From NCBI GenBank assembly GCA_002315165.1, contig DCGC01000015.1, positions 24,566-32,275 on the forward strand: DNA of 7,710 bases, given 5' to 3'. Under the pieces are notes generated by a model. That model was not told the DNA's origin, did no database searches, and saw nothing but the letters and a program-made list of their open reading frames with translations. Source of the DNA: Candidatus Saccharibacteria bacterium UBA1788 (GTDB lineage Bacteria; Patescibacteriota; Saccharimonadia; Saccharimonadales; Saccharimonadaceae). Position numbers and translations under genes: made by a program. Shown piece after piece: positions 1 to 5,108 of this stretch. The number at the start of each line of letters is the position of its first letter. The first letter of the stretch is position 1.

Positions 1-1
1 C

Positions 2-82
2 GGAGCCATCAAAAGAGCAGTATCTGCATTAGAGAAACTATTGTTGCCGGAGCGGGAAAGGTATAAATCTACCTATTCGTGA
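2..82 (+). CDS. C-terminal end of an unidentified protein (partial)
   Basis: An open frame enters from the left edge and ends at a TGA at 80-82. It encodes about 26 residues: a plausible amphipathic helix (AIKRAVSALEKLL) and then a charged tail ending in KSTYS. The other plus frames have no better coding look. It would converge with rlmH, the two 3' ends overlapping by 10 bp, which is normal in a compact genome. The fragment is too short to name a family, and I do not recognise it. The open frame could also be chance, since 26 codons without a stop are not rare. Its TGA stop differs from the nine complete genes here, all of which end in TAA or TAG. Confidence 0.4.
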   Translation, partial: GAIKRAVSALEKLLLPERERYKSTYS

Positions 83-504
83 TGATACTTTCCACCACTA
101 TAAATTTCTTGCGCTCGATATACTTGCTCCGCCACAATCAATCTCGCAATCATGTGCGGAAATACTAATTTAGAAAAACTCCAAACAAAATCCGCCTTAT
201 CTCGCACTTCCTGAGTCACTCCAAAAGCCCCGCCAATAATAATTACGACATTTTTACCGAGCATAAAAGCCTCAGACAATTTTTCCGACAATTCTGGTGA
301 AGATATATTTTTACCTCTCTCATCAGCTACAATTACAAAATCATCATGTGAAAATGGCCATTTTTCCAGTGCAATATTCAATTTTTCTTCTTCAAAAATC
401 TCCCATTTTATATCAAAAGGCTTCCTTAGCCGCTTTTCGTATTCAAAAATCGCTTCGCCAGCCCAATTTACGTGCCTTTTCCCGCCAGTAATAATTCTAA
501 TCAT
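73..504 (-). CDS. rlmH: 23S rRNA (pseudouridine-1915-N3)-methyltransferase RlmH
   Basis: RlmH is a SPOUT-class, SAM-dependent methyltransferase that acts on the assembled 70S ribosome, methylating pseudouridine 1915 in helix 69 of 23S rRNA. In this 143-aa protein the family landmarks are clear: VADERGK at residues 59-65, the glycine-rich SAM-knot segment IIGGAFGV at 89-96, and the C-terminal block FPHMIAR...EQVYRA...GGKYHHE (115-143), which carries the conserved closing YH pair. It is about 12-15 residues shorter than the E. coli and Bacillus proteins; the shortening falls around residues 38-52, between the first and second core strands. The start is supported by the canonical N-terminus (MIRIITGGK) and by an extended -10 element ending 6 nt upstream. 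There is no properly spaced Shine-Dalgarno; a GGAGGGG at 525-531 lies about 20 nt away. It is divergent from rplJ. Confidence 0.95.
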   Translation of the reverse strand: MIRIITGGKRHVNWAGEAIFEYEKRLRKPFDIKWEIFEEEKLNIALEKWPFSHDDFVIVADERGKNISSPELSEKLSEAFMLGKNVVIIIGGAFGVTQEVRDKADFVWSFSKLVFPHMIARLIVAEQVYRAQEIYSGGKYHHE

Positions 505-510
505 AGCACT

Positions 511-519
511 ATCATATCA
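511..519 (-). promoter_or_regulatory. Extended -10 promoter of rlmH, predicted leaderless
   Basis: Read on the minus strand the sequence is TGATATGAT: a TGn extension plus a -10 hexamer with one mismatch to TATAAT. Exactly 6 nt separate the hexamer from the rlmH ATG, so the expected transcription start coincides with the A of the start codon. I see no convincing -35, as is common for extended -10 promoters. Confidence 0.55.
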
Positions 520-535
520 CGAAACCCCTCCAGGC

Positions 536-564
536 TTGCATAAAAATAACTTTTTTGGTATAAT
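536..564 (+). promoter_or_regulatory. Promoter of the rplJ-rplL operon
   Basis: TTGCAT at 536-541 acts as a partial -35 (first three bases match TTGACA). A 17-bp spacer follows, then a perfect TATAAT at 559-564 preceded by TGG (556-558), giving an extended -10. The predicted transcription start is near 571, one base before the first leader helix. This is the best -35/-10 pair in the window by spacing, fitting a highly expressed ribosomal-protein operon. Confidence 0.75.
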
Positions 565-571
565 AGAAAAA

Positions 572-640
572 GTTACCAAAGACAGCGACGGGCTTCGCCT
601 TAATTATGTCGCCTAGGCAAATTCTTATATATTTGGTGAC
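572..640 (+). promoter_or_regulatory. Structured 5' leader of rplJ, candidate ribosomal L10 leader
   Basis: The transcript can fold into a closing helix of 9 bp (572-580 with 632-640, one G-U pair). Inside it are a 5-bp perfect helix (585-589 with 608-612) and a small hairpin (GGC 591-593, loop UUC, GCC 597-599). Position just upstream of rplJ, and the closing-helix-plus-internal-arm layout, match the known L10 leader, where L10 or the L10-(L12)n complex binds its own mRNA and represses translation. The fold was derived by eye. I did not verify the conserved L10-binding core or kink-turn, so the class assignment is inferred from context. Confidence 0.6.
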
Positions 641-684
641 GAATCTTAACAATTAGCTAATCATTTTAAACCAAAGGACTTTTT

Positions 685-1188
685 ATGGCAATTTCAAAAG
701 ATAAAAAGAATACGCTGGTTGCTGATTTAACTGAGCTTCTTTCGAACTCAAAACTCGTTGCTTACGCCCAGTATCAAGGCATGACTGTTGCCGAGCTCCA
801 AGAGCTTCGCAAACTTGCCCGCGAGTCTGGCGTAAAAATCAAAGTTGTTAAAAACCGTCTTGTTCGCGTCGCTATGAGCGAAATTGCAGCCTACAAAGAC
901 ACCGATACTACCGGTCTTGTTGGCCAATTGCTTTACGCTGTCTCCGATGATGAAGAATTCGGTGCTGCTAAGGTTCTTGCAAAATTTGCAAAAACCCACC
1001 CAGCTCTTCAACTCGTAGGTGGTTTTAACGACGAAGGTGCAAATCTTTCCGAAACCGAAATTAAAACCCTCGGCTCTCTCCCAACCAAAAACGAGCTTAT
1101 TGCTCAAATCGTCGATACCTTATTGTCTGGCATCAACGGCATCGTTTCTGGCTTGGAAAATCGCGAAGACAAAGCAACCGAAGCGTAA
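685..1188 (+). CDS. rplJ: Large ribosomal subunit protein L10 (uL10)
   Basis: L10 forms the base of the ribosomal stalk, anchoring L7/L12 dimers to 23S rRNA near L11 and helping recruit translation GTPases. The 167-aa protein has normal family length. It shows the N-terminal L10 signature (LVAYAQYQGMTVAELQELRK, residues 24-43), the rRNA-binding stretch KVVKNRL (53-59), and the LPTKNELIAQI segment (132-142) leading into the long C-terminal helix (about 136-160) that holds L7/L12 dimers. The start is well supported: AAAGGA at 673-678 lies 6 nt upstream of ATG 685. It is followed 43 nt later by rplL in the universal rplJ-rplL order, co-transcribed from the promoter at 536-564. The upstream structured leader suggests feedback control by the L10-L12 complex. 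Nothing is unusual in the protein. Confidence 0.97.
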   Translation: MAISKDKKNTLVADLTELLSNSKLVAYAQYQGMTVAELQELRKLARESGVKIKVVKNRLVRVAMSEIAAYKDTDTTGLVGQLLYAVSDDEEFGAAKVLAKFAKTHPALQLVGGFNDEGANLSETEIKTLGSLPTKNELIAQIVDTLLSGINGIVSGLENREDKATEA

Positions 1189-1231
1189 TTTACTATTAAA
1201 CTTAATAAATATCTAAAGTTAGGAATTTACT

Positions 1232-1603
1232 ATGGCTACTGATATTAAAAAATTGGCTGAAGAGTTAGTCAATATGACTATCCTCGAAGTCAACGAACTC
1301 AAAACCGTCCTTAAGGACGAATACGGTATCGAACCTGCTGCTGCAGTTGTTGCTGTCGCTGCTGACGGTGCCGCCGCTGCCGATGAAGGCAAATCTGAAT
1401 ACGACGTCGTCTTGAAAGACGCTGGCGCACAAAAAATCGCAGTTATCAAAGCTGTCAAAGAAGCTACTGGACTTGGTCTTGGCGAAGCTAAAGCTATCGT
1501 CGATGGCGCTCCAGCTACCGTAAAAGAAAAAGTTGCAAAAGCTGACGCTGAAGCTATGAAAAAAGCTCTCGAAGAAGCTGGTGCAACCGTCGAACTCGCT
1601 TAA
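1232..1603 (+). CDS. rplL: Large ribosomal subunit protein L7/L12 (bL12)
   Basis: This is the multicopy acidic stalk protein whose C-terminal domain contacts EF-Tu, EF-G and other translation GTPases. The 123-aa protein has the standard layout: an N-terminal helical dimerisation domain (1-32) that binds L10, an Ala/Gly-rich flexible hinge (about 35-52, [10 protein letters not shown]), and the globular C-terminal domain (55-123) with [30 protein letters not shown] and IVDGAP. One departure is visible: the usual LKEAK motif reads LGEAK, so the Lys equivalent to E. coli Lys84, implicated in factor interaction, is Gly84. AGGA at 1221-1224 lies 7 nt before ATG 1232. The gene closes the rplJ operon and is followed by an intrinsic terminator. 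Confidence 0.98.
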   Translation: MATDIKKLAEELVNMTILEVNELKTVLKDEYGIEPAAAVVAVAADGAAAADEGKSEYDVVLKDAGAQKIAVIKAVKEATGLGLGEAKAIVDGAPATVKEKVAKADAEAMKKALEEAGATVELA

Positions 1604-1630
1604 TTAAATCAATCGATTAGCTAATGTGTT

Positions 1631-1663
1631 ACAAAACTTCTCCCATGATGGGAGATTTTTTGT
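1631..1663 (+). terminator. Rho-independent terminator of rplJ-rplL
   Basis: TCTCCC (1639-1644) pairs perfectly with GGGAGA (1650-1655) around a 5-nt loop, followed by six T (1656-1661). The A-run upstream (1631-1636) can also pair with the T-run, so the element could work on both strands. It lies 28-60 nt after the rplL stop. Confidence 0.88.
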
Positions 1664-1671
1664 TAATTTTA

Positions 1672-1730
1672 CAACGTTTTTCATTATACCCCAGTTATCT
1701 TTGTGGAAAACTAAACAATAAAAAACGTTG
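1672..1730. repeat. 10-bp inverted repeat upstream of the 172-aa gene
   Basis: CAACGTTTTT (1672-1681) and AAAAACGTTG (1721-1730) are perfect reverse complements 39 bp apart, each containing the palindrome AACGTT. The right copy overlaps the first three bases of the -35 TTGACA, a position suited to a regulator. Confidence 0.4.
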
Positions 1731-1759
1731 ACAATCACGCACTTGGGATATAATATAAT
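1728..1759 (+). promoter_or_regulatory. Promoter of the 172-aa gene
   Basis: A perfect TTGACA (1728-1733) is followed by overlapping -10 candidates: TATAAT at 1749-1754 (spacer 15), TAATAT at 1751-1756 (spacer 17) and TATAAT at 1754-1759 (spacer 20). Which is used cannot be decided by eye. It is the only TTGACA-type promoter in the window and, unlike most others here, lacks a TGn extension. The predicted leader is about 30-35 nt. Confidence 0.65.
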
Positions 1760-1794
1760 ATCAGTACTATATAAAAATAATTGGGAACAGGGTA

Positions 1795-2313
1795 ATGTCT
1801 GAGTTACCAGAAAAACAAATAAAAAGACTCCGCAGTCTCATTCAAGAAGCCGAAACCAACCTAGCTGCCGCTAAGGAGCTTTTGACATCTGTCCTCGGCG
1901 ACGGTGGCACAATCGTCGTTCCTCGCGATACCGTTACGTCTTCTCCTGAAGGTAAAATTATCGAAGGTGTTTTTGACGGCCAAATCATGATTGGTCCCGA
2001 TGGTAAAAACTACCCAGTCCCAGCCAACTATGCTTCTAAATCCAAACTTGTCGAGGGTGACCTAATGAAGCTCACCATCACCCCAGAAGGCAAATTCCTC
2101 TATAAACAAATCGGCCCGGTCGATCGTAAAACAGTAATCGGCACCCTTATTCGTCACGAAGACAAATATTACGTTGAAGTTTCTGGCCGTGAATATGAAA
2201 TTCTCTACGCTTCTGTTACTTATTTCCACCTCAAAGAAGGGTCCCAAGTCTCCATTGTTATCCCAGCCGACAATCAAGACGCCAACTGGGCAGCAGTAGA
2301 AGCTTCTCTCTAA
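1795..2313 (+). CDS. Conserved-looking hypothetical protein, helix plus two beta-rich units
   Basis: I do not recognise a named family. The 172-aa soluble protein starts with a charged amphipathic helix (about residues 4-33), probably a short coiled coil, then a Gly/Pro/Thr linker, then two beta-rich stretches. These look like repeats of one unit: residues 70-95 (G-K-x-Y-x-V...KLVEGDLMKLTI) align without gaps to 131-156 (G-R-E-Y-x-I...HLKEGSQVSIVI), sharing the G, Y, L, EG and final I positions. Each unit reads like a small beta barrel (OB or SH3-like). A coiled-coil helix before a beta domain recalls GreA-type or ribosome- and RNAP-binding factors, but no GreA motif is present. No signal peptide or membrane segment is seen. 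It has its own promoter after the rplL terminator and a weak SD-like GGGAACAGGG (1783-1792). Position between ribosomal and replication genes suggests housekeeping. Confidence 0.85.
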   Translation: MSELPEKQIKRLRSLIQEAETNLAAAKELLTSVLGDGGTIVVPRDTVTSSPEGKIIEGVFDGQIMIGPDGKNYPVPANYASKSKLVEGDLMKLTITPEGKFLYKQIGPVDRKTVIGTLIRHEDKYYVEVSGREYEILYASVTYFHLKEGSQVSIVIPADNQDANWAAVEASL

Positions 2314-2319
2314 TTTTTG

Positions 2320-2328
2320 TGCTATAAT
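2320..2328 (+). promoter_or_regulatory. Extended -10 promoter of dnaX, predicted near-leaderless
   Basis: TGCTATAAT fits between the stop of the upstream gene (2313) and the dnaX ATG (2337). The hexamer ends 8 nt before the ATG, so the transcript should begin at or within about 2 nt of the start codon. No Shine-Dalgarno is present in the intervening bases. Confidence 0.6.
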
Positions 2329-2336
2329 TCATATAT

Positions 2337-3743
2337 ATGAGGAAAGCACTCTATCGAAAGTATCGTCCAAAGTCCCTAAGCGACGTTATTGGCCAAGAAC
2401 ACATCACTAGTATTCTACTCAATAGTCTTAATAAACATCAATTCTCTCACGCCTACCTTTTTACTGGCCCTAGAGGCACAGGTAAAACTTCTATCGCACG
2501 CATTCTCGCTCACGAAATAAATAATTTTGACTACGAACTAGAAGATAGCTATATAGACATAGTCGAAATCGACGCCGCCTCCAACACGAGCGTCGACAAT
2601 ATTCGTGATTTACGCGAAAAAGCTACAATCGCTCCAGTCAAAGGACAATACAAAATCTATATCATCGACGAAATCCATATGTTAAGCAAATCCGCTTTTA
2701 ATGCTTTGCTTAAAATTCTAGAAGAACCGCCTGAGCATATTATTTTCATCATGGCTACAACTGACATCGAAAAAGTTCCTATCACCATTATTTCCCGCGC
2801 CCAAGTCTTCAATTTTAAACTCGCAGATACTGATACTATGCAGAAATATCTACGTCATGTCTCTGATGCTGAAAATATTAATATCGAAGATTCCGCCTTA
2901 AATATCATCGCACATCGTGGTGGCGGCTCTTTCCGCGATTCGCTTTCTCTACTCGATCAAATTTCAACTATTAGTGATGCTAAAATCACCGCCGATATCG
3001 TCAATTCCTCACTGGGCATCCCAGCCGAAGAAAGCATCAACCAGCTCCTTAGCTATTATCCGTCCGGAGATTTTGACTCTATCACTAATACATTAAAAAA
3101 CCTTCTTGCTACCGGACTTAAACCTGAATCAATCGCCGAATCTATTATTAAAAAAATTACCAATAACCCAAAACCAGAATTACTCACTTTGCTAAAAAAG
3201 CTCCCGTCAGTATCTAGCCCTTTTGCCGAAGCTAAGCTGCTCCTTGCTGTTTTGCCAGAATATACAACACCAGTGGCTACTCAAGTTTCTTGTCCTACCC
3301 AGCCAGCTACAACAATTCAACCAACCCAGCCCACTCAAACCATCCCAACCCCCGCTACAAAACCAACCCAACCGAAAACACCTATTGCCGCACCGCCAGC
3401 CAAACAAACTCCCCCAACCCCTTCCATCGATTCCGCCGACTTTTCTTGGGATAATTTTCTAGCCGCCGTCAAGGCCGACAGTGGTCTTCTTTGCTCACAA
3501 TTCAACAAAACAACTCATAAAGTCACAGATAAAACTCTAGAAATTTTTCCCGAAAAAAAGTCCACCAAAGATATGCTCGAGCGCAAAAATAGCATAGAAA
3601 CTATTCGCAAATATATCGGCGACAGGGAATTGATTATCCATGACCCCGAAGACAGCCAAAAAGACTCTGCTCTTTCTAAAATATCTGATATAATGGGTGG
3701 CATACAGGAGGTCAAAACTAATGGAGGAGAAATCCCGTTCTAA
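2337..3743 (+). CDS. dnaX: DNA polymerase III subunit gamma/tau (clamp loader ATPase)
   Basis: DnaX is the AAA+ motor of the clamp loader; with delta and delta' it loads the beta clamp, and its tau form links polymerase and DnaB helicase. The 468-aa protein shows the family N-terminus (ALYRKYRPKSLSDVIGQEH), Walker A GPRGTGKTS (44-52), Walker B YIIDEIHML (108-116), the NALLKILEEPPEH block (122-134), sensor-1 ATT (140-142), the arginine-finger motif as SRA (153-155; usually SRC), and sensor-2 GSFRDSLSLLDQ (197-208). A helical collar domain (about 212-308), a Pro/Thr/Gln-rich linker (308-366) and a tau-like C-terminal domain (367-460) follow. The four-Cys zinc module normally between the Walker A helix and VEIDAAS is absent: only about 14 residues (60-73) remain and none is Cys. 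An in-frame A_AAA_AAG lies at 3194-3200. The ATG at 2337 begins exactly at the conserved N-terminus. Confidence 0.96.
   Translation: MRKALYRKYRPKSLSDVIGQEHITSILLNSLNKHQFSHAYLFTGPRGTGKTSIARILAHEINNFDYELEDSYIDIVEIDAASNTSVDNIRDLREKATIAPVKGQYKIYIIDEIHMLSKSAFNALLKILEEPPEHIIFIMATTDIEKVPITIISRAQVFNFKLADTDTMQKYLRHVSDAENINIEDSALNIIAHRGGGSFRDSLSLLDQISTISDAKITADIVNSSLGIPAEESINQLLSYYPSGDFDSITNTLKNLLATGLKPESIAESIIKKITNNPKPELLTLLKKLPSVSSPFAEAKLLLAVLPEYTTPVATQVSCPTQPATTIQPTQPTQTIPTPATKPTQPKTPIAAPPAKQTPPTPSIDSADFSWDNFLAAVKADSGLLCSQFNKTTHKVTDKTLEIFPEKKSTKDMLERKNSIETIRKYIGDRELIIHDPEDSQKDSALSKISDIMGGIQEVKTNGGEIPF
3194..3217 (+). promoter_or_regulatory. Candidate -1 frameshift site in dnaX with immediate stop
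   Basis: The codons CTA AAA AAG (Leu286-Lys287-Lys288) contain the heptamer A_AAA_AAG in the phase used by E. coli dnaX. After a -1 slip the frame reads Ala-Pro-Val-Ser-Ile and meets TAG at 3215-3217, giving a 293-aa short form ending near the last collar helix. I see no strong downstream stem-loop and no upstream SD-like stimulator, and such A-runs arise easily in Lys codons, so this is only a candidate. Confidence 0.3.
3686..3694 (+). promoter_or_regulatory. Possible internal promoter for dnaB inside dnaX
   Basis: TGATATAAT is an exact extended -10, the same nonamer as before the membrane gene (5094-5102). The predicted start near 3701 would give dnaB a leader of about 20 nt that includes its AGGAGG. 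It lies within dnaX codons, so it may be fortuitous. Confidence 0.4.
3706..3711 (+). promoter_or_regulatory. Shine-Dalgarno AGGAGG that decides the dnaB start
   Basis: A full AGGAGG lies 9 nt before ATG 3721, inside the last codons of dnaX. It supports ATG 3721 as the dnaB start over the in-frame GTG at 3697, which would have no ribosome binding site and lies upstream of this SD. Confidence 0.8.
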
Positions 3744-5085
3744 TCCCGATGGGCGCATTCCGCCTCAAGATATCATAGCCGAAAAATCGCTACTCGGCGC
3801 CATCCTTTTGTCCGACACTATTTTTCCAGATATTCTAGAAACTATCCAAGCCAAAGATTTTTACGACAATCGCCATTCATTAATTTTTGCCGGAATGACT
3901 TCTCTTTATAGTCACCACCGTCCTATTGATTTACTCACACTCACTTCTGAACTCAAAGCCCTCAAGACCCTCAAAGAAGTTGGCGGAGCTCCATACCTAA
4001 CCGAACTTACTAATTTTGTCCCGACCGCATCACATGCCAAAGCCTATGCTGAACTCGTAGAAAAAGCCTCCGTCCGCCGCAAACTTATCAAAGCCGGAAT
4101 TAATATTACCGAAAAAGCCTACAACGAATCCACCGAAGTTACCGAGCTTATCGGTCAAGCTGAAAAAGACCTTTTCGAAGTCTCCGATAAAACCACTAAA
4201 AACGATTACAGTTCGCTCGAAGATTTGCTCGGCGATGCTTTTGATCGTATGGAAAATCTCCATAAAAACAAGGGAGCTTTACGTGGTCTAAAAACCGGTT
4301 TTCGCGACCTGGATAAAAAAACTGCTGGATTCCAAAAAGGCGACCTCATAATTATCGGCGCTCGTCCAGCAATGGGTAAAACTACCTTTGCCGAAAACTT
4401 AGCCTATAATGTTGCCACCATCAATAATAAAGCCGTCCTCTTCTTTTCCATGGAGATGGCCAAAAACGAAATCGTAGACCGTATAATTTCAGACGTTTCT
4501 GGAGTAGAAAACTGGCACATTAGAACAGGGAACATTAGTGATGAAGAATTCTCCAAGATTGGTGACGCTCTCGGAGAAATGAGTGAAGTTCCACTTCTTC
4601 TTGACGACACTTCCAGCATGACAATTCTCGAGCTTCGCAATAAAGCTCGCCGCGCCGCACATGACCATGATATCGGCATGGTCATCGTAGACTACCTCCA
4701 GCTTATCCAAGGTTCCGACCGCTACGCTGGCAACCGCGTCCAAGAAGTCACCGAAATTTCTCGTGGTCTAAAAATCCTTGCCCGCGAGCTAGAAGTTCCA
4801 GTTATCGCCCTCGCACAGTTGTCTCGTAACGTCACCGGCCGTGATGACCCTCGCCCAGTCCTTTCCGATATCCGCGAATCTGGCTCTATCGAGCAAGACG
4901 CCGACATTGTCATGTTTCTTCATCGTCCTGACTATTACAACCAGAACAAAGACGATTATGTCGAAACTCATATCACCGAACTTATCATGGCTAAGCACCG
5001 TCACGGCTCAATCGGCAAAATCGAGCTTTACTTCCACCCAGAACTTCTTCGTTTTATGTCACTCGATAAAACTCATGACGAATAG
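3721..5085 (+). CDS. dnaB: Replicative DNA helicase DnaB
   Basis: This is the hexameric RecA-fold helicase that unwinds DNA 5'-3' at the fork and recruits primase. The 454-aa protein (from ATG 3721) has normal family length. The N-terminal helical domain (about 12-115) opens with the classical PPQDIIAEKSLLGAILL; a linker helix region (about 165-188) precedes RGLKTGFRDLDKKTAGFQKGDLI. The ATPase core has Walker A GARPAMGKT (213-221), the FFSMEM motif (241-246), Walker B VIVDYLQLI (321-329), Gln366 in AQLSRNV, the DIRESGSIEQDADIV block (383-397), and the KHRHG motif (425-429) containing the probable arginine finger. No intein is present. The start overlaps the dnaX end by 23 nt, suggesting translational coupling. 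An in-frame GTG at 3697 would add 8 residues but is less likely. Proximity to dnaX fits their functional contact at the fork. Confidence 0.97.
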   Translation: MEEKSRSNPDGRIPPQDIIAEKSLLGAILLSDTIFPDILETIQAKDFYDNRHSLIFAGMTSLYSHHRPIDLLTLTSELKALKTLKEVGGAPYLTELTNFVPTASHAKAYAELVEKASVRRKLIKAGINITEKAYNESTEVTELIGQAEKDLFEVSDKTTKNDYSSLEDLLGDAFDRMENLHKNKGALRGLKTGFRDLDKKTAGFQKGDLIIIGARPAMGKTTFAENLAYNVATINNKAVLFFSMEMAKNEIVDRIISDVSGVENWHIRTGNISDEEFSKIGDALGEMSEVPLLLDDTSSMTILELRNKARRAAHDHDIGMVIVDYLQLIQGSDRYAGNRVQEVTEISRGLKILARELEVPVIALAQLSRNVTGRDDPRPVLSDIRESGSIEQDADIVMFLHRPDYYNQNKDDYVETHITELIMAKHRHGSIGKIELYFHPELLRFMSLDKTHDE

Positions 5086-5093
5086 CATATTCG

Positions 5094-5102
5094 TGATATA
5101 AT
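5094..5102 (+). promoter_or_regulatory. Extended -10 promoter of the membrane gene, predicted leaderless
   Basis: TGATATAAT sits in the 23-nt gap after dnaB. Exactly 6 nt separate the hexamer from GTG 5109, placing the expected transcription start on the first base of the start codon. No SD is present. Confidence 0.6.
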
Positions 5103-5108
5103 ACTTAT

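Noticed and set aside
748..1107. Long antisense open frame across rplJ
   Set aside because: It is a shadow of a clear L10 gene, has no start signals, and its translation is Phe/Cys-rich with no family features. Similar antisense frames in dnaX and dnaB (for example 3207-3407 and 4404-4685) are dropped for the same reason.
1683..1688. TATAAT on the minus strand between rplL and the next gene
   Set aside because: No TGn extension, no -35 at a suitable spacing, and no minus-strand gene downstream; it would run into the rplL terminator.
1702..1710. DnaA-box-like TGTGGAAAA upstream of the 172-aa gene
   Set aside because: A single near-match with no cluster of boxes and no dnaA or dnaN nearby; not enough to suggest an origin or DnaA control.
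3150..3166. Run of seven A in dnaX as a slippage site (a -1 slip meets TAA at 3164-3166)
   Set aside because: The phase is not a simultaneous-slip heptamer and the product would end in the middle of the collar domain (about 276 aa), so it would probably not be functional. The A_AAA_AAG at 3194 is the better candidate.
3262..3434. Pro/Thr/Gln-rich stretch in dnaX as a possible repeat insertion or foreign segment
   Set aside because: It sits exactly where DnaX proteins carry a low-complexity linker before the tau domain, and the frame continues cleanly on both sides.
3697..3720. GTG at 3697 as an earlier dnaB start
   Set aside because: It lies upstream of the strong AGGAGG (3706-3711), has no SD of its own and adds 8 residues not expected from the family; ATG 3721 is preferred.
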